NCBI GenBank assembly: GCA_022835595.1
Contig: BQUP01000001.1
Location: 1,984,001-2,048,000, forward strand
DNA from: Cystobasidium ongulense
Lineage: Eukaryota; Basidiomycota; Cystobasidiomycetes; Cystobasidiales; Cystobasidiaceae
Direction: 5' to 3'
DNA length: 64,000 bases
The notes under the pieces: generated by a model
What the model was told of the DNA's origin: nothing
The model's database searches: none
What the model saw: the letters and a program-made list of their open reading frames with translations, nothing else
Program-made: the position numbers and the translations under genes
Shown here: piece after piece, positions 34,131 to 45,985 of the stretch
Numbering within the stretch: position 1 is the first letter of the stretch
Layout of the letters: every line of letters starts with the position of its first letter

Positions 34131-37100
34131 TCACCAAACATTGTTTGCGAAGCGAGCAGTATCGGTCCACTGCGATGGAGTAGAGTGAATGGCAAGGAAC
34201 CTCTGCGAGACAGAAGCTTCTTGTTCAAATGGTGGGAGGAAAGACTCAGAAGCTGCAAAGGCAGAATGAGAAGCCAGAGGAGGAGTCATAGGGATAGGAT
34301 TGATAGAAGCTGGAGGAGGAGCATTGTAAAACTGTTCCCATTGTTTTGTTCTGGTTGATTCGTCTGCTGCGCGACGAGGGATAGAAGAAGGTAGGTCTTC
34401 CCATTGTACAGGCTGAGACCAGGTGGACAAAGGTGTGGTGAGTTGCTGATGCTGTCGACTTAGACGTCTGCTGTGAGCAATGGCATTGCTGGGAGTGTGA
34501 GGTGAATACGTGTCCCATTGATACTGAGTGCCAGGTGCCGAAGTATGACCTGCAGATCCAACACGGGGAGTGACAGGTGCATAAGCTCTAGATAGAGAGG
34601 CAGTATGACTGTGACTCGGTGTATAGTGAACGGTATTGGCTTGCGGAGTAGATGGAATTGCAACGGGTCGTACAGACAATTGCGCTACCAGAGGTGCATC
34701 GTCGAAATGCCTTGCTGAATCCAATTTGGGGGTCGCGGTCTTTGAGAAAGTTGGTTCTCTTGTCAAACCTGGGCGTTTGGGTGTTTGTTGAATGATGGGA
34801 GAAGGATCGAGCTGATTGTGCATATTCGAGGAGGTAGGTGATGCATATGTCGCTTGGCCAATGTGCAAGTTTTGAGCCGTAGTAGACACGTTGACGCAAG
34901 GAGCACACAGCCATCGCTCGGGTATTTCGTCTTCGTCAACTCCGACGCATGCAAGATGGAACCAGTGAGCGCATTCGTCGCACAGTATCATAGCTTCTCC
35001 ATCATCACCAGTTCCACAGAAGCAGATATTAGAACCCTTCTTCTTCGTCCGACGACCTTTGCGACCTTTCGCTCCCATCTCATCTTCGTTATTATTGTTC
35101 GATCTTGTTCGTTTGCCAGGAGAAGCCCCGTCGCTATGAGGACTACCCTGCCTAGACAAGGCCATAGCTTGAAAGGGCATACCAAGACCGGCTTTGATAG
35201 CAGTCTTATCCTTAGTAGACAAACCGTCTCCCTCTTCGTCCTCATCGTCTCCTAGCATTCTTCGCTTTTTGGAGATCTTCAGAGGACGTATGCTCTTACC
35301 ACTAGCTCTCATGACTTCGATCTCTTCAAATTCTTGATCCATCGAAGCAGAGGAGATTTGTAGTTCTGACGCTGTTCTAGTCATTATGCTAGCCGGTGAG
35401 ATTGAGAAGCCACCCGAAGATGAGGCAGTAGGAGGTGCAGAGGTCGAGTCTGCATCCTCGTGACGAGAGGGCAGAGAAGACCAAGATGGTGACACATCTT
35501 CACCATCTTGCAAATCAGGTGAATCCAACCAAGCTTGAATTCTAGATTGTCGTCGAGACATGTCTTGCGAAATTGCCTCTACCGGCGACTTTACGATGGG
35601 TGAACTTGCTAGGCTATTCGATTGTTCGGTATTGCCCTTCAAGACATTCACAATGGAAGCGTTGAGAGAATTCATGGAAGGGAAAGAAGAAGTGATGACA
35701 GAAGAAGGAGATGAAGAAGCAGTGACACCCGATAGTGAGCCTGGTGCAGCTTGACCGGAAGTATGTAGATTCAGTCCCATGCCAGCAGGGAACTTCCAAG
35801 AGGATTGAAAACGTTCCTTTTCCGGATAGGTAGGCTGGGCCTTTGTCTTGCTGCCAGTGGTTGGCAGAATATTCTGACCCATCTCAGCTGATTGAGGAGG
35901 AGTGAGAATAGCTCCGCTGGTCGTGTATCCAGAATAAGGGTACGAAACTTGAGAATAGGAAGTGGGATATCCAGGTAAACCCATTCCAGCAGCCAAGTCC
36001 ATCTCAATATCGAGGTTCAGAGATTGGGGCATAGCAGCGACGTTGTTGTTATTGTTTGCAAACGACATGCCGTACTTCTGCATCTCGTGCAAGTCTAAGA
36101 CCATGCCTTGACCAACGACACGTCCAATCCCATTTACCTCGGACACTTCTTGCTTGCGAGAAGAGGAGCTTCGCGAGGAAGACATTCTGGGATCTGTCGT
36201 GTTTGAGCGCATCATTGAAGGTCTCGAGGGAGTCTTGACACCATTGGCAGTGGTACTAGAACGCAACATGGCAGCGCTGTGATACATTTGAAGGAAAATT
36301 GCAGCATTAGTCGGCTGCACGTAGCTCATAGCCTAGTGAAAAGCCAGTGACTCACGCAACTAAAGCTTTAGGAGTATTGGATTTGACGGAAGTTGCCCTT
36401 TTCTTATTGCTCTGTGGAGTAGATAAACGAGCTTTGCCATCCGAGCTGATCGAAAGTATCAGAGACGAGGAAAGTGCTGTGTTTGGCGACTTGGGAGATG
36501 ATTCATTCCAAGTTGCAGAAGTAGATATAGAAGAAGATAAAGGTACTGAGCGACCTGGTGTAACAGATAACGAAGAAGCAGAAGAAGAACCCGACATGTT
36601 CGAAATTGATGTTTGAGATCGCTTCGAACGTGTGGGAGTGGTCTTGTTGAATGCTTCGAAAGATGAAGGTTGCTGTTGTTGCTGTAACAATGGTGGACTT
36701 GTGTATGCACTTGAAGTATGCATGGCAATTGGCGATTGAACATAGCCCATATGAGAGTTGTTGCCCGAAGGAGACGGCCATACTGGCAGGTGAACATGTC
36801 CATATGCAGAAGAAGACGAGTCGAATGAGGATTGGTTGAATGCTGATGAAGTGGAGCTCAACGCCTGAGAAGATGGACCTGTCGAAAAGGTAAATTCTGG
36901 TTGACTGTGTGCCATACTTGATGCACTGCTGCATGAACGAGCTAGAAGAGTACTGTCCTGGGCCATTGTAGATGTAGAAGTAGAAGGCCTGGAGAGGGTA
37001 GCCTGTCTTTGCGGTTGCTGCTGATGTGCTGGTACCGACTGCAAGCTTGAATACGAAGCGCTCCTGTCCAGGGAAGCTGCGAGTTCGTTCGTTCGGTCGT

Positions 37101-37815
37101 TCGTGAGTGCATATGGCAGTCTGGCAGAAGCAGGAGACGAAGCCGAAGCAGCACCGTCCATCGACTGTACTGATGCTCGGGTGCTTGCTGTTAGCCATGC
37201 CTGAGGAGAAGTCAGAGGCGTCCTCGAAGGTGTGGCGAGAAGAACGGTGCTGCTCCTTGCTGGTGCCTGGACAGCATAGCCGGGCGAAGTGCTGCGAGGC
37301 GCATGACAACGCAGAGAGAAGCAGAAGCAAGAACGTCAGCAGGCTGCAGTGCTATCGTTGAAGACTCGCCATAGAAGAGAACGGAAGATTGCCCGTCTGC
37401 ATGATCGATATAGTTGGCAGGATGTGTGGGGTTCGAAAGAGGAGGTGGAAGAATGGGAAGAGATTGGATGTGCAGAATTTTGGGACAAGCGATGGCGAGG
37501 CCGAGTGTGTACTTACAGTGGTGCTTGTGGACGGAATGCAGCGTCTGACTGGACTGTCGCCTTTGCTGCGCCATTGTGCTCATCGCTGCTCGCTACGGCT
37601 GCGCTGGCGGGCTCACTTTTCTTGAGAGTGCTCGCTGTCCGGAGCGCTTTGGCGAGCGACGACTTGAGTGCAGACGACGAGCTGCTTGACGAGGCAGATG
37701 ACGACGAGCCGCCCTTTTTGACTGCTTTCAAGTGCTCGGGAATCCTGGTCTGCCTGTGCTTTTTGGGAGGAGCTGCCGTGCTGTTCATTGCGCTGCTGGC
37801 TGCCGGCATCGTCAT
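34131..37815 (-). CDS. Large PHD-finger protein
   Basis: Exons 37815-37517, 37291-36356 and 36276-34131 give 1126 residues in phase. The 225-nt first intron has a GTAAGT donor and a CTCGCAG acceptor. The frame across it (PQAPL|TSPGYAVQAP) stays open, so I take the start at 37815 rather than the inner ATG at 37161. Most of the protein is Ser/Gln/Thr-rich and disordered, with basic patches (KRSQTS, KKRRM, KGRRTKKKG). One PHD finger is clear: NICFCGTGDDGEAMILCDEC, AHWFHLACVGVDEDEIPERW, LCAPC, with Cys4-His-Cys3 order and the Trp after CDEC found in H3K4me3 readers. It is probably a nuclear chromatin-associated protein; the complex is unknown. Confidence 0.75.
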
Positions 37816-37853
37816 GAAGTGAGCGAATGGGGATGTGGAAGGGATGGAGAGGG

Positions 37854-37888
37854 AGAGAGTGTGTGTGTGTAGATGTGCGTGTGTGTGG
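37854..37888. repeat. GT/TG microsatellite
   Basis: A GAGAGAGTGTGTGTGTGT run followed by GTGCGTGTGTGTGG is seen just upstream of the PHD gene start, within its presumed 5' UTR or promoter. Confidence 0.85.
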
Positions 37889-39559
37889 ACAGAGTAGAGA
37901 AGGTGGATGTGCTTGTCTTGGATGGCTACTCTGCCAAATGCTTCCTTTCACTCTCTGGGCTCTATTGTAGTCGTCCACTTCCAGCCAAGGCCTGTCCGCT
38001 GAAAGAGAGCAGGCAGTTGAGGAGGCCAGCCACCACTAACACGGCGCAGAGAGAGCACCGAAGAGTCGATGACCTACACAGGATGGGCACTGGAGGCTGC
38101 GTGGGTAGGAGCGCCTGTCTGACAGAAGACGCCCGTGTCTTATCCTTCTCACTGTGAGTTGCCTGGGAACGACGCTGAGAGAACGATAAAGGGCGAACTT
38201 GAGGGATGAAATGTAATGTCGGTGTTGATGATGCAGAAATCTTCTACGACGAAGAGCGCACAGCCGCTGCCAATGCTGCTTATGCTGTCCTGTACCCGTT
38301 CCACCTGATTCCCGGGCGCCCTGTTTCTAGGGTAGATCTCGCTCGTATGGGGAGCAGCTTGAGGTTATAGAACAAAAGTGATGTGGTAACGACTTGACAA
38401 AGACCCAGCTTATGATGAGGATGTGGTGCACACAAAAGAAGCAGGGCAATACTAAGGTCTGATGATAACCTGCGAGGCCTGCAGCTTCCCGTCGCTTTGC
38501 GTGATTGAACGATTGATTGAACTGATTGATTGCGCTGCGATCACGCGGAAGGATTGCCGCTATTTCGCTTTGTGGATACCGTACCGGTAAGCTCTGCTGA
38601 ATGTGATGCAGAAGTGAATAGAGAGAGAGGCGGGTACAGTATTAGGATGGAACACACCAGACAGCACGAGCCATCTACTGACTAGAGATTCGATGCTTCG
38701 TCTCGAAGGTGGCGCATGCATGCACCTGCATGAAGTATTTTACGAAAGAAAGATCAGGATTCAACAAGGAAGGGGTCCAAAGTCAAAGAGATAAACGTGG
38801 TCTATAGCGGGTAAGCTCAACTGTCCACATGCTAATGCACTGATGCCCAATTTTCTGGACACTCTCAATTTGTAGCGAGATAGCGCAATCTCATCGGCGG
38901 TTCAACTGATCATACGGTCTCGGTAATACACAATTCCTACAGTAGTACTCTACCCTTCAGAGTTCAGGTTTGTTACTGTGAAAGTTTGGTGCCGGCCCTT
39001 CTTTGCACCGATAGGTGTACGATTTCTAATGCTACTCGTCAGCTAAGTAATATAAAGTAAATTCACGCGGGATGTATAAATGGTGGCTTTCAGACCGGAG
39101 ACTCTGCTGACGAGATACGGTGTCCCCGGAGTGCCTAGATGTAACCCGAATGATGGGATTGTCAACGTTAACGAAATCAGAAAATTAACATTGACTTTCG
39201 TATAACCTTCTTTCTCAATAATGGTAGTGATAGCAACTCAGCAATGTGATGAAAATTGTGGCGTTGCGTTACTTCTACAACCTGGATCTCCTTCCTTCTT
39301 GTACGTACCTATCTGACAGCTAGCGCGACACGATATCGGATACCGTAGCGGCTTCCATAAAAACCCATGTGTGCGTTGTAAAGTTCCTGCATATTAAAGC
39401 TACTCTATTTCAAACGGAGATGGATCCGTCACTACGCGTCGCAACCCGGTAAGTTAGGATTTATCGGACTTTATCTATCATATAGATTGGGAGCTTCCCC
39501 GTGGGGTAAGCAGTTGATCACAAAAGAAGGCTCATCAAAAGTTGTCCTTTGTCACTTTC

Positions 39560-39602
39560 AACCCCAGACCTGCCGATGACCCTTAGGGCAGAATCCGGGG
39601 TT
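39560..39602. repeat. Interrupted inverted repeat (hairpin)
   Basis: AACCCC (39560-39565) and CTGCC (39570-39574) pair with GGCAG (39587-39591) and GGGGTT (39597-39602), leaving a 12-base loop and a small internal bulge. A run of A follows. Confidence 0.7.
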
Positions 39603-39645
39603 AAAAAAAGAGAGTTGGCGACGATCAATCACATTTTCACTTTTT

Positions 39646-39663
39646 GCTGCGATAATTCGCAGC
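39646..39663. repeat. Perfect 7-bp hairpin
   Basis: GCTGCGA-TAAT-TCGCAGC is a perfect inverted repeat with a 4-base loop. Confidence 0.75.
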
Positions 39664-40169
39664 CCTCGTTTAACAACTGCTCATCTCGGTGACGAAGGAC
39701 AACCTTGGTGCAGGGAGCAAGGTCCATGAATGCTGTAACTAAGCTTCAATCACCGACCACGATAGTTGCTTATCAGCGATTGGGACGTGCCAGCCATGCG
39801 TGCGAGTTGCGATGGAATAATGGGGAATCAAGTCACGTGCAAGTGTTTATGACAGGGGTATCGTATTGTACTTCTGGAAGAAGCGAAGAGACCTATGCAG
39901 AGGATCTCTCTGGCTTGTCGAGTAGCCGTTGAATTACTACTGCCAGTACAGTATAGGCTGCGATAAAAGGGTGCGCTTTCATGCGGCATGTAGACATTAT
40001 TGACTTCTGCATAATTTACGGAATAACCGGTCACTGTCTCAGTAGTTTCGGATACACCACAACTTGTCAACAATAACAATAGCGCTCGTAGCGTGATCAT
40101 ACAGAGTAGTACCTTCCTTGCAGTTGGTGCGGTTGCCTGACTTCTACAGAACTGGTTCACCATTTGAGA

Positions 40170-40190
40170 ACGCGTAAATCGCCGACGCGT
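40170..40190. promoter_or_regulatory. Pair of ACGCGT (MCB-like) boxes
   Basis: Two ACGCGT hexamers start at 40170 and 40185. In yeasts this is the MBF (G1/S) binding site. No gene start is close, so the role is unproven. Confidence 0.3.
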
Positions 40191-40196
40191 GGTCTG

Positions 40197-40219
40197 CGCT
40201 AAATCGATTGAATTTAGCG
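40197..40219. repeat. Perfect 8-bp inverted repeat
   Basis: CGCTAAAT-CGATTGA-ATTTAGCG is a perfect inverted repeat with a 7-base loop, just after the ACGCGT pair. Confidence 0.75.
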
Positions 40220-40919
40220 GGGAAAAGCCTTATCGCGCTTCAGGTACAGAAACCAGGGCAAAGTGAAGGTGAGGTGTGACACACTCTTATCCGGGAGGCT
40301 GCAAGTTGGGATTCCATGTCCAGTCAATAATAATAATAGTGTAGATCGCATGTAACATGGTCTTTGTTGGGATCTGCAGAGTGTCTGTCAGCACCACGAC
40401 TGTCGCTTTCAAATTTCGGATGGCCTGCTCGAAAGAAGCACATTTTCATTAGAACTTGATGTGCATGGCGCGATGCGCCGTTGGATAGGTACCGCAGACC
40501 GTTGCAATAGCACTCGACGGGCTCAGCCATGAGCAGACGATCGCCCACAAGTCTGGCTTAGCTAGTGGGTCTGTGTCAGGGCTCTACGCCGAATCGTGAA
40601 GGTGAAAAATGAAGGTGCTTCAAAGTCCAGCTGCGAGTGCCAAGAGCCGCCGTGAGATGTCTAGTCTAACGCAACATTGACGGCAGGTCGGGAATTGGCC
40701 CATAACGGTCCTTTTCGGTCACTGTGAGTACTATATCTAGTTTCAATCATGCACTGCCTCGTGCACGTCAATCGACGGAACGGCCGCAGCGATCATATAT
40801 AGGGAGTGACACCCTGACAATAGCACAGATCTGCGCAGACGATTCAGTACTTGTTGCGGCTACAACATATGGCATCCTTCTACCTTCAGCCAGCTGTGAC
40901 TCACCTGATTTATGGTATA

Positions 40920-41363
40920 CTAGAACTGACCCTCGTCGAAATCTAACACAACACCCTTCGAAACGCCATTTGAACGCACAAATGTCTTGAACTCTTGATG
41001 TACCGGATCGTGATCTAGGTAATAGTCTCTATCCTCTAGGTTTGCGAACTTGGCAACGAAGGAGTGCTGGGTATAGTTTACCAAATCAAATCAGAAGGGT
41101 GATCGAGAATAGGACTCCATCTGCGGATCTGCCAGCAGGGAATGACAACAGCAGAGTCATAGCAGACAGCGTCGACTCACCTCGAGACCATCAGCCATGC
41201 CCTCTGGCGAGTTATTCTTCCCGCCTGTAAGACTGAGAATGTAGGGCTTCGCATCGGCCTTCGAAATGCATTGCTGCTGCAGCTTCAGGAAACGGCTGGC
41301 TATCTCTTGTTTCGTTGCTTCATCGCAGTTGTACGCGAAGTGAACAATGTGTACAATTGCCAT
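40920..41363 (-). CDS. Stress-responsive Dabb-domain protein
   Basis: Two exons give a protein of about 108 residues. Exon 1 starts MAIVHIVHFAYNCDEATKQE and ends DGLE at a GTGAGT donor. Exon 2 after TATACCCAG reads HSFVAKFANLEDRDYYLDHD, PVHQEFKTFVRSNGVSKGVV, LDFDEGQF. This is the A/B-barrel (Dabb, Pfam stress-responsive) pattern: VHIVxFxx at the start, a G-x-x-SPEG-like loop (NNSPEGMADG), and the HxFVxxFxxxEDRxYYLxHDPVHxxF strand-helix. Family members are small dimers; some are cyclases or are induced by stress. The biochemical role of this one is unknown. A broken copy of its 5' end lies directly upstream. Confidence 0.8.
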
Positions 41364-41484
41364 TTCTGCTTGATGTCAATATAGTGTAAGTTGGTAGGTG
41401 GGTGTCCCATGAGGTGAACAGACGTGAACAGGCCATTTCCGCAAGGGCCGCCTCTTCCGGTCAGCGTTGGCATCGGTGTTAAAG

Positions 41485-41547
41485 CTATTTCTTGCTTTTA
41501 GCTTGGTCGCAGTCGTATGCGAAATGAGCAATCTGTATAACGGCCAT
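41485..41547 (-). pseudogene. 5' fragment of a second Dabb-domain gene
   Basis: This frame reads MAVIQIAHFAYDCDQAKSKK and then stops. It matches the first 17-20 residues of the intact neighbour (MAIVHIVHFAYNCDEATKQE) in at least 11 positions. It sits about 120 bp upstream in the same orientation. Nothing like the rest of the domain follows, so it looks like the remnant of a tandem duplication, with the 3' part lost or diverged past recognition. An unused alternative first exon is a less likely reading, because no GT donor follows the match. Confidence 0.6.
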
Positions 41548-42169
41548 TTTTTCTTCCTTGCCGTAAGTACAGTATCCTGTAGGTTCTAGGAGACTAACAT
41601 CGTAACAATAATGTTGAAGACCTCTGTGCGCCAAACGGCAGATGATGTCGAGCACCTGTTCCCCTCAGCGACAAGTATCGGTGATGTTGGCTGCAATCCT
41701 ATGTTTGCGGAGATCGTCTAGAGATGAAGTTATTTACTACAACGTGTTGAGAAAACACAATTTTGGTACATCGGCCGAAGCGATACAGATGAGGAGGGAT
41801 AAGCTAGAATCGCGAAGGAAACCTACGCCAACGGGAAAAGAAAGGATGAGGGAGCTGAAAATGACGTGTATATCCTCAAATATGTGCTTTCACGAGCTTG
41901 TCAGTATTGGACAAACGGGATCTATAGGTCGGTAGAGTTGTGCAAGCTATACGGATATATGTCTTGTTGAATACGAAAATATCGAAGGTAATTGATGGGT
42001 TTGTTTATGAATGGCTGGCTTGCAGAGGAAAATTCCTTGCTAGGCTATTTTCAATGGTGTGCGAGATATACAGGTGCTTTATATATGTGTCAAAATAAGC
42101 GAGATCCGCCAGAACCTTCTGTTGCAGGGCAGCTGAAATGTAAAGACGATTTTCGCACTTTCTACGATG
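41548..42169. other. Intergenic, Dabb remnant to membrane-protein gene
   Basis: Short plus-strand frames (41642-41935, 41992-42222) have no ATG-led family similarity, and the second overlaps the end of the next gene. No repeat is seen. Confidence 0.35.
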
Positions 42170-43782
42170 CTATGCCGGAGCATGTGAGGTTCTGGAAGCC
42201 ACCTGCTGCAAATCACCTCTGAGCTTATCAAGAGGGGACTGGTTCTCCGCAGATAATACAGACGAGTTTCGAGCTGGAGTTGCTGTTTTGCCCGAATTCC
42301 CGTGCGCAGCAGTCTGGCTTTGGTATGTTGGTTCTTCGTCTTCTTCAGATGTAATATTCAGGGTGCCTCTTGACCCGTTCGAGCTCGGTCCTCTCTTCGA
42401 CGCAGTTGCGTACTCTTCTGATGTACTCGGTGGTGTACTAAACCAAGGTCCCACTGACGAAACGTCGTCACCGCTTCCGCTTCCGTTGCTGCTGCTGGTA
42501 TGAACAGTATGCGCAGTAGCTTGACGACGATGTTGACGTCTATCACCGTTGTTAGGCTGTACGGGTTGGGAAGCTAGTGACGCCAGGTGCATATTTGAAG
42601 CGAAGAGATCTTTTGCATTACCAATGCCGGACAAAGGCGAGAAGTTCAGTGTGGCCTTATCTGTCGCAACTACTGTTCCAGGAGGAGGGGCGAGAGGCAT
42701 GGGAGGCACGATTTCTACGCGTGAGTGGCGAGCATGCGGTGGACCTGATAGGCGAGGCTGTCGAGGTATGGGAGCTAGGTACCCTTGTGATCCACCGTAA
42801 CTCTGCTGAGAAGCGACGCTGGCTGAGGAAGAAGAGTAGACATGCGCAAGGGAGCGTCGGTCTCTTCCAGAATTTGACTGCTGGGTATTGGGATATAGCA
42901 AGGAAGATCTTGACCCCTGAGCTCGTAGTCTGTCGGTGGACATGCTCGAATCGCCACGAACGCCAGGTCTCGCGGTCGATCCTCCAGTATAAGCCGCAAC
43001 GGGTGATGCGACACCACTACCAGGTGTATTACTTCGGCTTGTACCATCCGTAAAAGCTGCGGTATTTGGTGAAGGAGGCCAGGATTCTGATGAACCGCTA
43101 GCACTTCCTTCTCTCTTAGAAATCAAACCACTCGCATCCATGACACTTCCGAAACTATCTGTCCGTGTCTGTGAATTGAAAGTCGAGCTCTGAGGGAACG
43201 TCCTTGAAGTAGATGGATGTGATAGATTAAGGTCCGATTTGCCACCATCCATTCCGGCGAAGGTACTGCCTGAATAGAACGAAGGCATTCGGGCATATAC
43301 AGAGGGGTGATAATTCGTATATGCTGCTTGCGACATGTATGGTCCCGCGTTCGGAGGGATGAGGGGATTAGACGATTGAGGGCTTGGTGGTTCTTTGTAA
43401 CTCTCTCGCAAATGCTGCCGACGTGCATAGATGCATCTATATAGCCTATACACGAGAAAGACGGCAACCAGACCACCGACAATGGCCACGCAGACGATAG
43501 CAGCTAGTGGAAAAGCCTTCTGTGCATTTTTGATGTTATTGTTGGGGGATGGTACTGGAGGCACCGTCTGACCTGCGACTATTACACGTCATGTTCGGGT
43601 GACGCGAACAGGATGGAACAAGGAGCAGAAAAACTGTCAGCATCTACCGGTATTCGAGCGGTGCTTTTTGTGTAAGGAGCGCATGCTTGACTGCAGTGGT
43701 CTACCCCGATCGGGTTGCAAGACGAGCCACTAATCCCAAGAATGTCAGACTCACCAGGCGCAGTTGCAGCAGCAGAAGACAT
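42170..43782 (-). CDS. Single-pass membrane protein with long Ser-rich cytosolic tail
   Basis: Exon 1 is short (MSSAAATAPG); an intron of about 180 nt leads to GQTVPPVPSPNNNIKNAQKA. One transmembrane helix follows: FPLAAIVCVAIVGGLVAVFLVYRLY, ending in a basic RCIYARRQHLR stop-transfer patch. The remaining roughly 430 residues are Ser/Pro/Gly/Gln-rich and disordered, with many SP/TP sites. There is no cleavable signal peptide, so the short N-terminus is probably outside and the tail in the cytosol (type III). This outline is common for fungal wall-sensor-like or polarity proteins, but I recognise no specific family. Confidence 0.65.
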
Positions 43783-45985
43783 CGAAGTAGAATGATAGAA
43801 GGGGTCCTAGAGGATTCGTATTCAGAGCAAGAGGATGTGCAAGCTTTAGAAAGCTATGGTTTGCCCAACGTTCGGCGAGGAACAATTTCGTGGAAGCCGA
43901 TTGCGTTTTTCAGGTATGAGTCGGGGATTTCGAAGAGGTCTCAGAGACAGGTTGGAAGACTAATAAAGTAAAGAGAACAGACATGAATCAGTCTTAGGAT
44001 ATTCTTTCCGGCATTAATCACTATCTTTGTGCAGAAAGTCCTATTTCTAATTTTCCTTCCTTCCTTTTCTCTAGCTTGCGCGCACCAGTGCTGATGCTAA
44101 TAAAGGCTTGAAATAGGGGTCCCTACCCCAGGCCGGCGGTTGGACTTTCTAAGCTGCGCTCTGAGCTCAGACACAGTCATCACCTGGACAGAGACATCCC
44201 TTTTATGAGAGTCAAGTACCGAGGTGGTCGACTGTCTGTACAGTCCGGGCTTTGCTATAAACCGTCCGTCCGCTGCACGTTCTGACAGACACGCAGCAGC
44301 TCGCTCGCCACCGAGACACAAAAGTGGATCTGGAGTAACGAGACGACTGCGCTCATTCTGCTCCACAGCCAAAAGTGTGCGTGACAGCTTTGGCGTTTGC
44401 GCATGAGAAGTACGCAGCCATCGAGGTATCGATGGGGTAGTAGGGGCATAGGAGCGGATAGGGATAATGAAGGAAAGATTCCAAAGCAATGAAACACACC
44501 TGTTAATTGACCCTGCTCGATAGGTATGCCAATCTTCAAAGCAGCAGTAGTCTAATGTAGCCTTCGAGCGCACACGATTGTCACGCTGTAGAAACGAGAG
44601 TGGATCCTTCGGCAGTCCTTTCTTCTTTCCGAAGAGGTTTGCTTCCCTTAGACGCTAGGATCGAAGCTGGCCGCTCTTGCGATGTGCTTTGATCGAACCA
44701 AGCAATGATGTTGAATCACGCTACGAGCGACAAGGATGAATGAGGAAGTTGGGATGGGTTGATGTATTGGTATACGTTATCTTCCCGGTCTGGTGTGGTT
44801 GCGAATCGATGCCTCCTTGTGTGTGGACTTGCTTGTTGGCGGTGGCGGAGATCCAAACAGTCAGAGGGTCCGGTTTGATGCGATGGAAGAGGCCGGAAGG
44901 TTGGTTGAAGTCTGACGAGCGAAGAGCAGATAGGACGCAGTTGGTGTTGCGTAGCTGAGGAATTGTGGTGAATTGCTGGCGGTTGGGAGGGCCGAGAAGA
45001 GGCTCGAGGGTGCGTCCAACCGGTGCGCACAACTTGAAGGCTCGGCCAAGCAAGCAAAGGCGAATCGAGGTCGTGCGTCTTCTGAGTAGGTACTTCGGAA
45101 TAGATCCGGGCTATGGAGTTGGAAGCTTTTTCCTTTCCAGACAAGCGATGCGATGTGATGTTGTGTGCACCGATGTCTCTGTCCAATCTTGCTCCTGCTC
45201 TTGATCCTCTCTCACTTTCCGCACGCACTTGGGTCAGCGCCTAGCACAACCCAAGCAGAGGATTATTGGCACCGAGCGAGCCCATCAACGAGCGAGTCGG
45301 TTGACGGATGCGATGCGATGCATGGTATTATTCGTATTATCCTTGCTAACAACAACACATCATCCATTACTCAACTGGGTGTTTATTATTACGATTACGC
45401 TCTGTTTCTTTCTTTCCTGGGCGATTTGCGGTTTTGTTTTGTCGCCTGGGCCTGGCTCGAAGGCCCGACGATCGAGATCACGTGCGCAGGGTAGCTATAG
45501 AGTTCAGGTTGCCAAATCTGAAACAGTATTGCAATTGTACCTAATTGAGACGTCCCTGTAGTTTCACCCTTGATCGCTGTCCGTTGTTCCAACCCGGCTG
45601 TGGTGCTGCTGGTCTATAGCTACTTTATATTTCTTCAATGCCCGTCACACCTGCAGCGCGGACATCCGCTGTCCAAATTTACGGCTTGCATATCTGTGCA
45701 CGTGCCAGCCAGCAATGCCGGGCGCGATCGAGGATTGGGCCTGTTTACGCGTCAAACAAGCAACAATTTGAACAGGCAGCTTTGTCTGAAGAAGAGAGTG
45801 ATGGATGGTATCTGGAAGGCCAGCTCACTCCGTCAAGACGGCAGTCTAGACACACTCTCTTTCCGTGACTCGCCTCTCCAGCCGTGCACCGACCATCCAG
45901 TCCTACGTCAAACGTACTGCAGCAGACGCTCCAAGGCCGCCAGCGAATCCACACTGCAAAACGACTACAGCAGCCCTCGTCCACC
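43783..45985. other. 2.2-kb interval between divergent membrane-protein and sirtuin genes
   Basis: No gene can be supported with confidence. On the minus strand 44097-44573 there is an open frame of about 158 codons without an ATG start, ending VMTVSELRAQLRKSNRRPG. Around 44716-45053 there are overlapping Ser/Pro-rich frames. They might be exons of one minus-strand gene, but I could not find consistent splice joins or a family. The sequence nearest the sirtuin ATG is likely its promoter. Confidence 0.35.

Larger units (their letters stand above)
37889..40919. other. Three-kilobase gene-free interval with hairpins
   Basis: I find no supported gene in about 3 kb, the longest such stretch in the window. 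The PHD promoter is at its left end, the 3' flank of the Dabb gene at its right. It holds three clean inverted repeats and a pair of ACGCGT boxes, listed separately. Small frames (for example 39705-39932 and 39828-40163) lack ATG-led coding character or family similarity. A non-coding transcript is possible but not shown. Confidence 0.4.

Noticed and set aside
37161-37163. ATG at 37161 as the start of the PHD protein
   Set aside because: The frame stays open upstream to an acceptor at 37292 and joins in phase to a coding-like first exon starting at 37815.
38190-38320. Possible box C/D snoRNA (TTGATGATG ... CCTGATT)
   Set aside because: Boxes are imperfect, no terminal stem and no rRNA complementarity that I recognise.
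39416-39470. Short ATG-led frame MDPSLRVATR with a GTAAGT donor
   Set aside because: No partner exon or downstream coding sequence could be found.
41992-42222. Plus-strand frame of 76 codons
   Set aside because: Overlaps the end of the membrane-protein gene and has no family similarity.
44716-45228. Long minus-strand frames of 110-170 codons
   Set aside because: They overlap each other in different frames, are Ser/Pro/His-rich as expected from pyrimidine-rich promoter DNA, and some lack an ATG.
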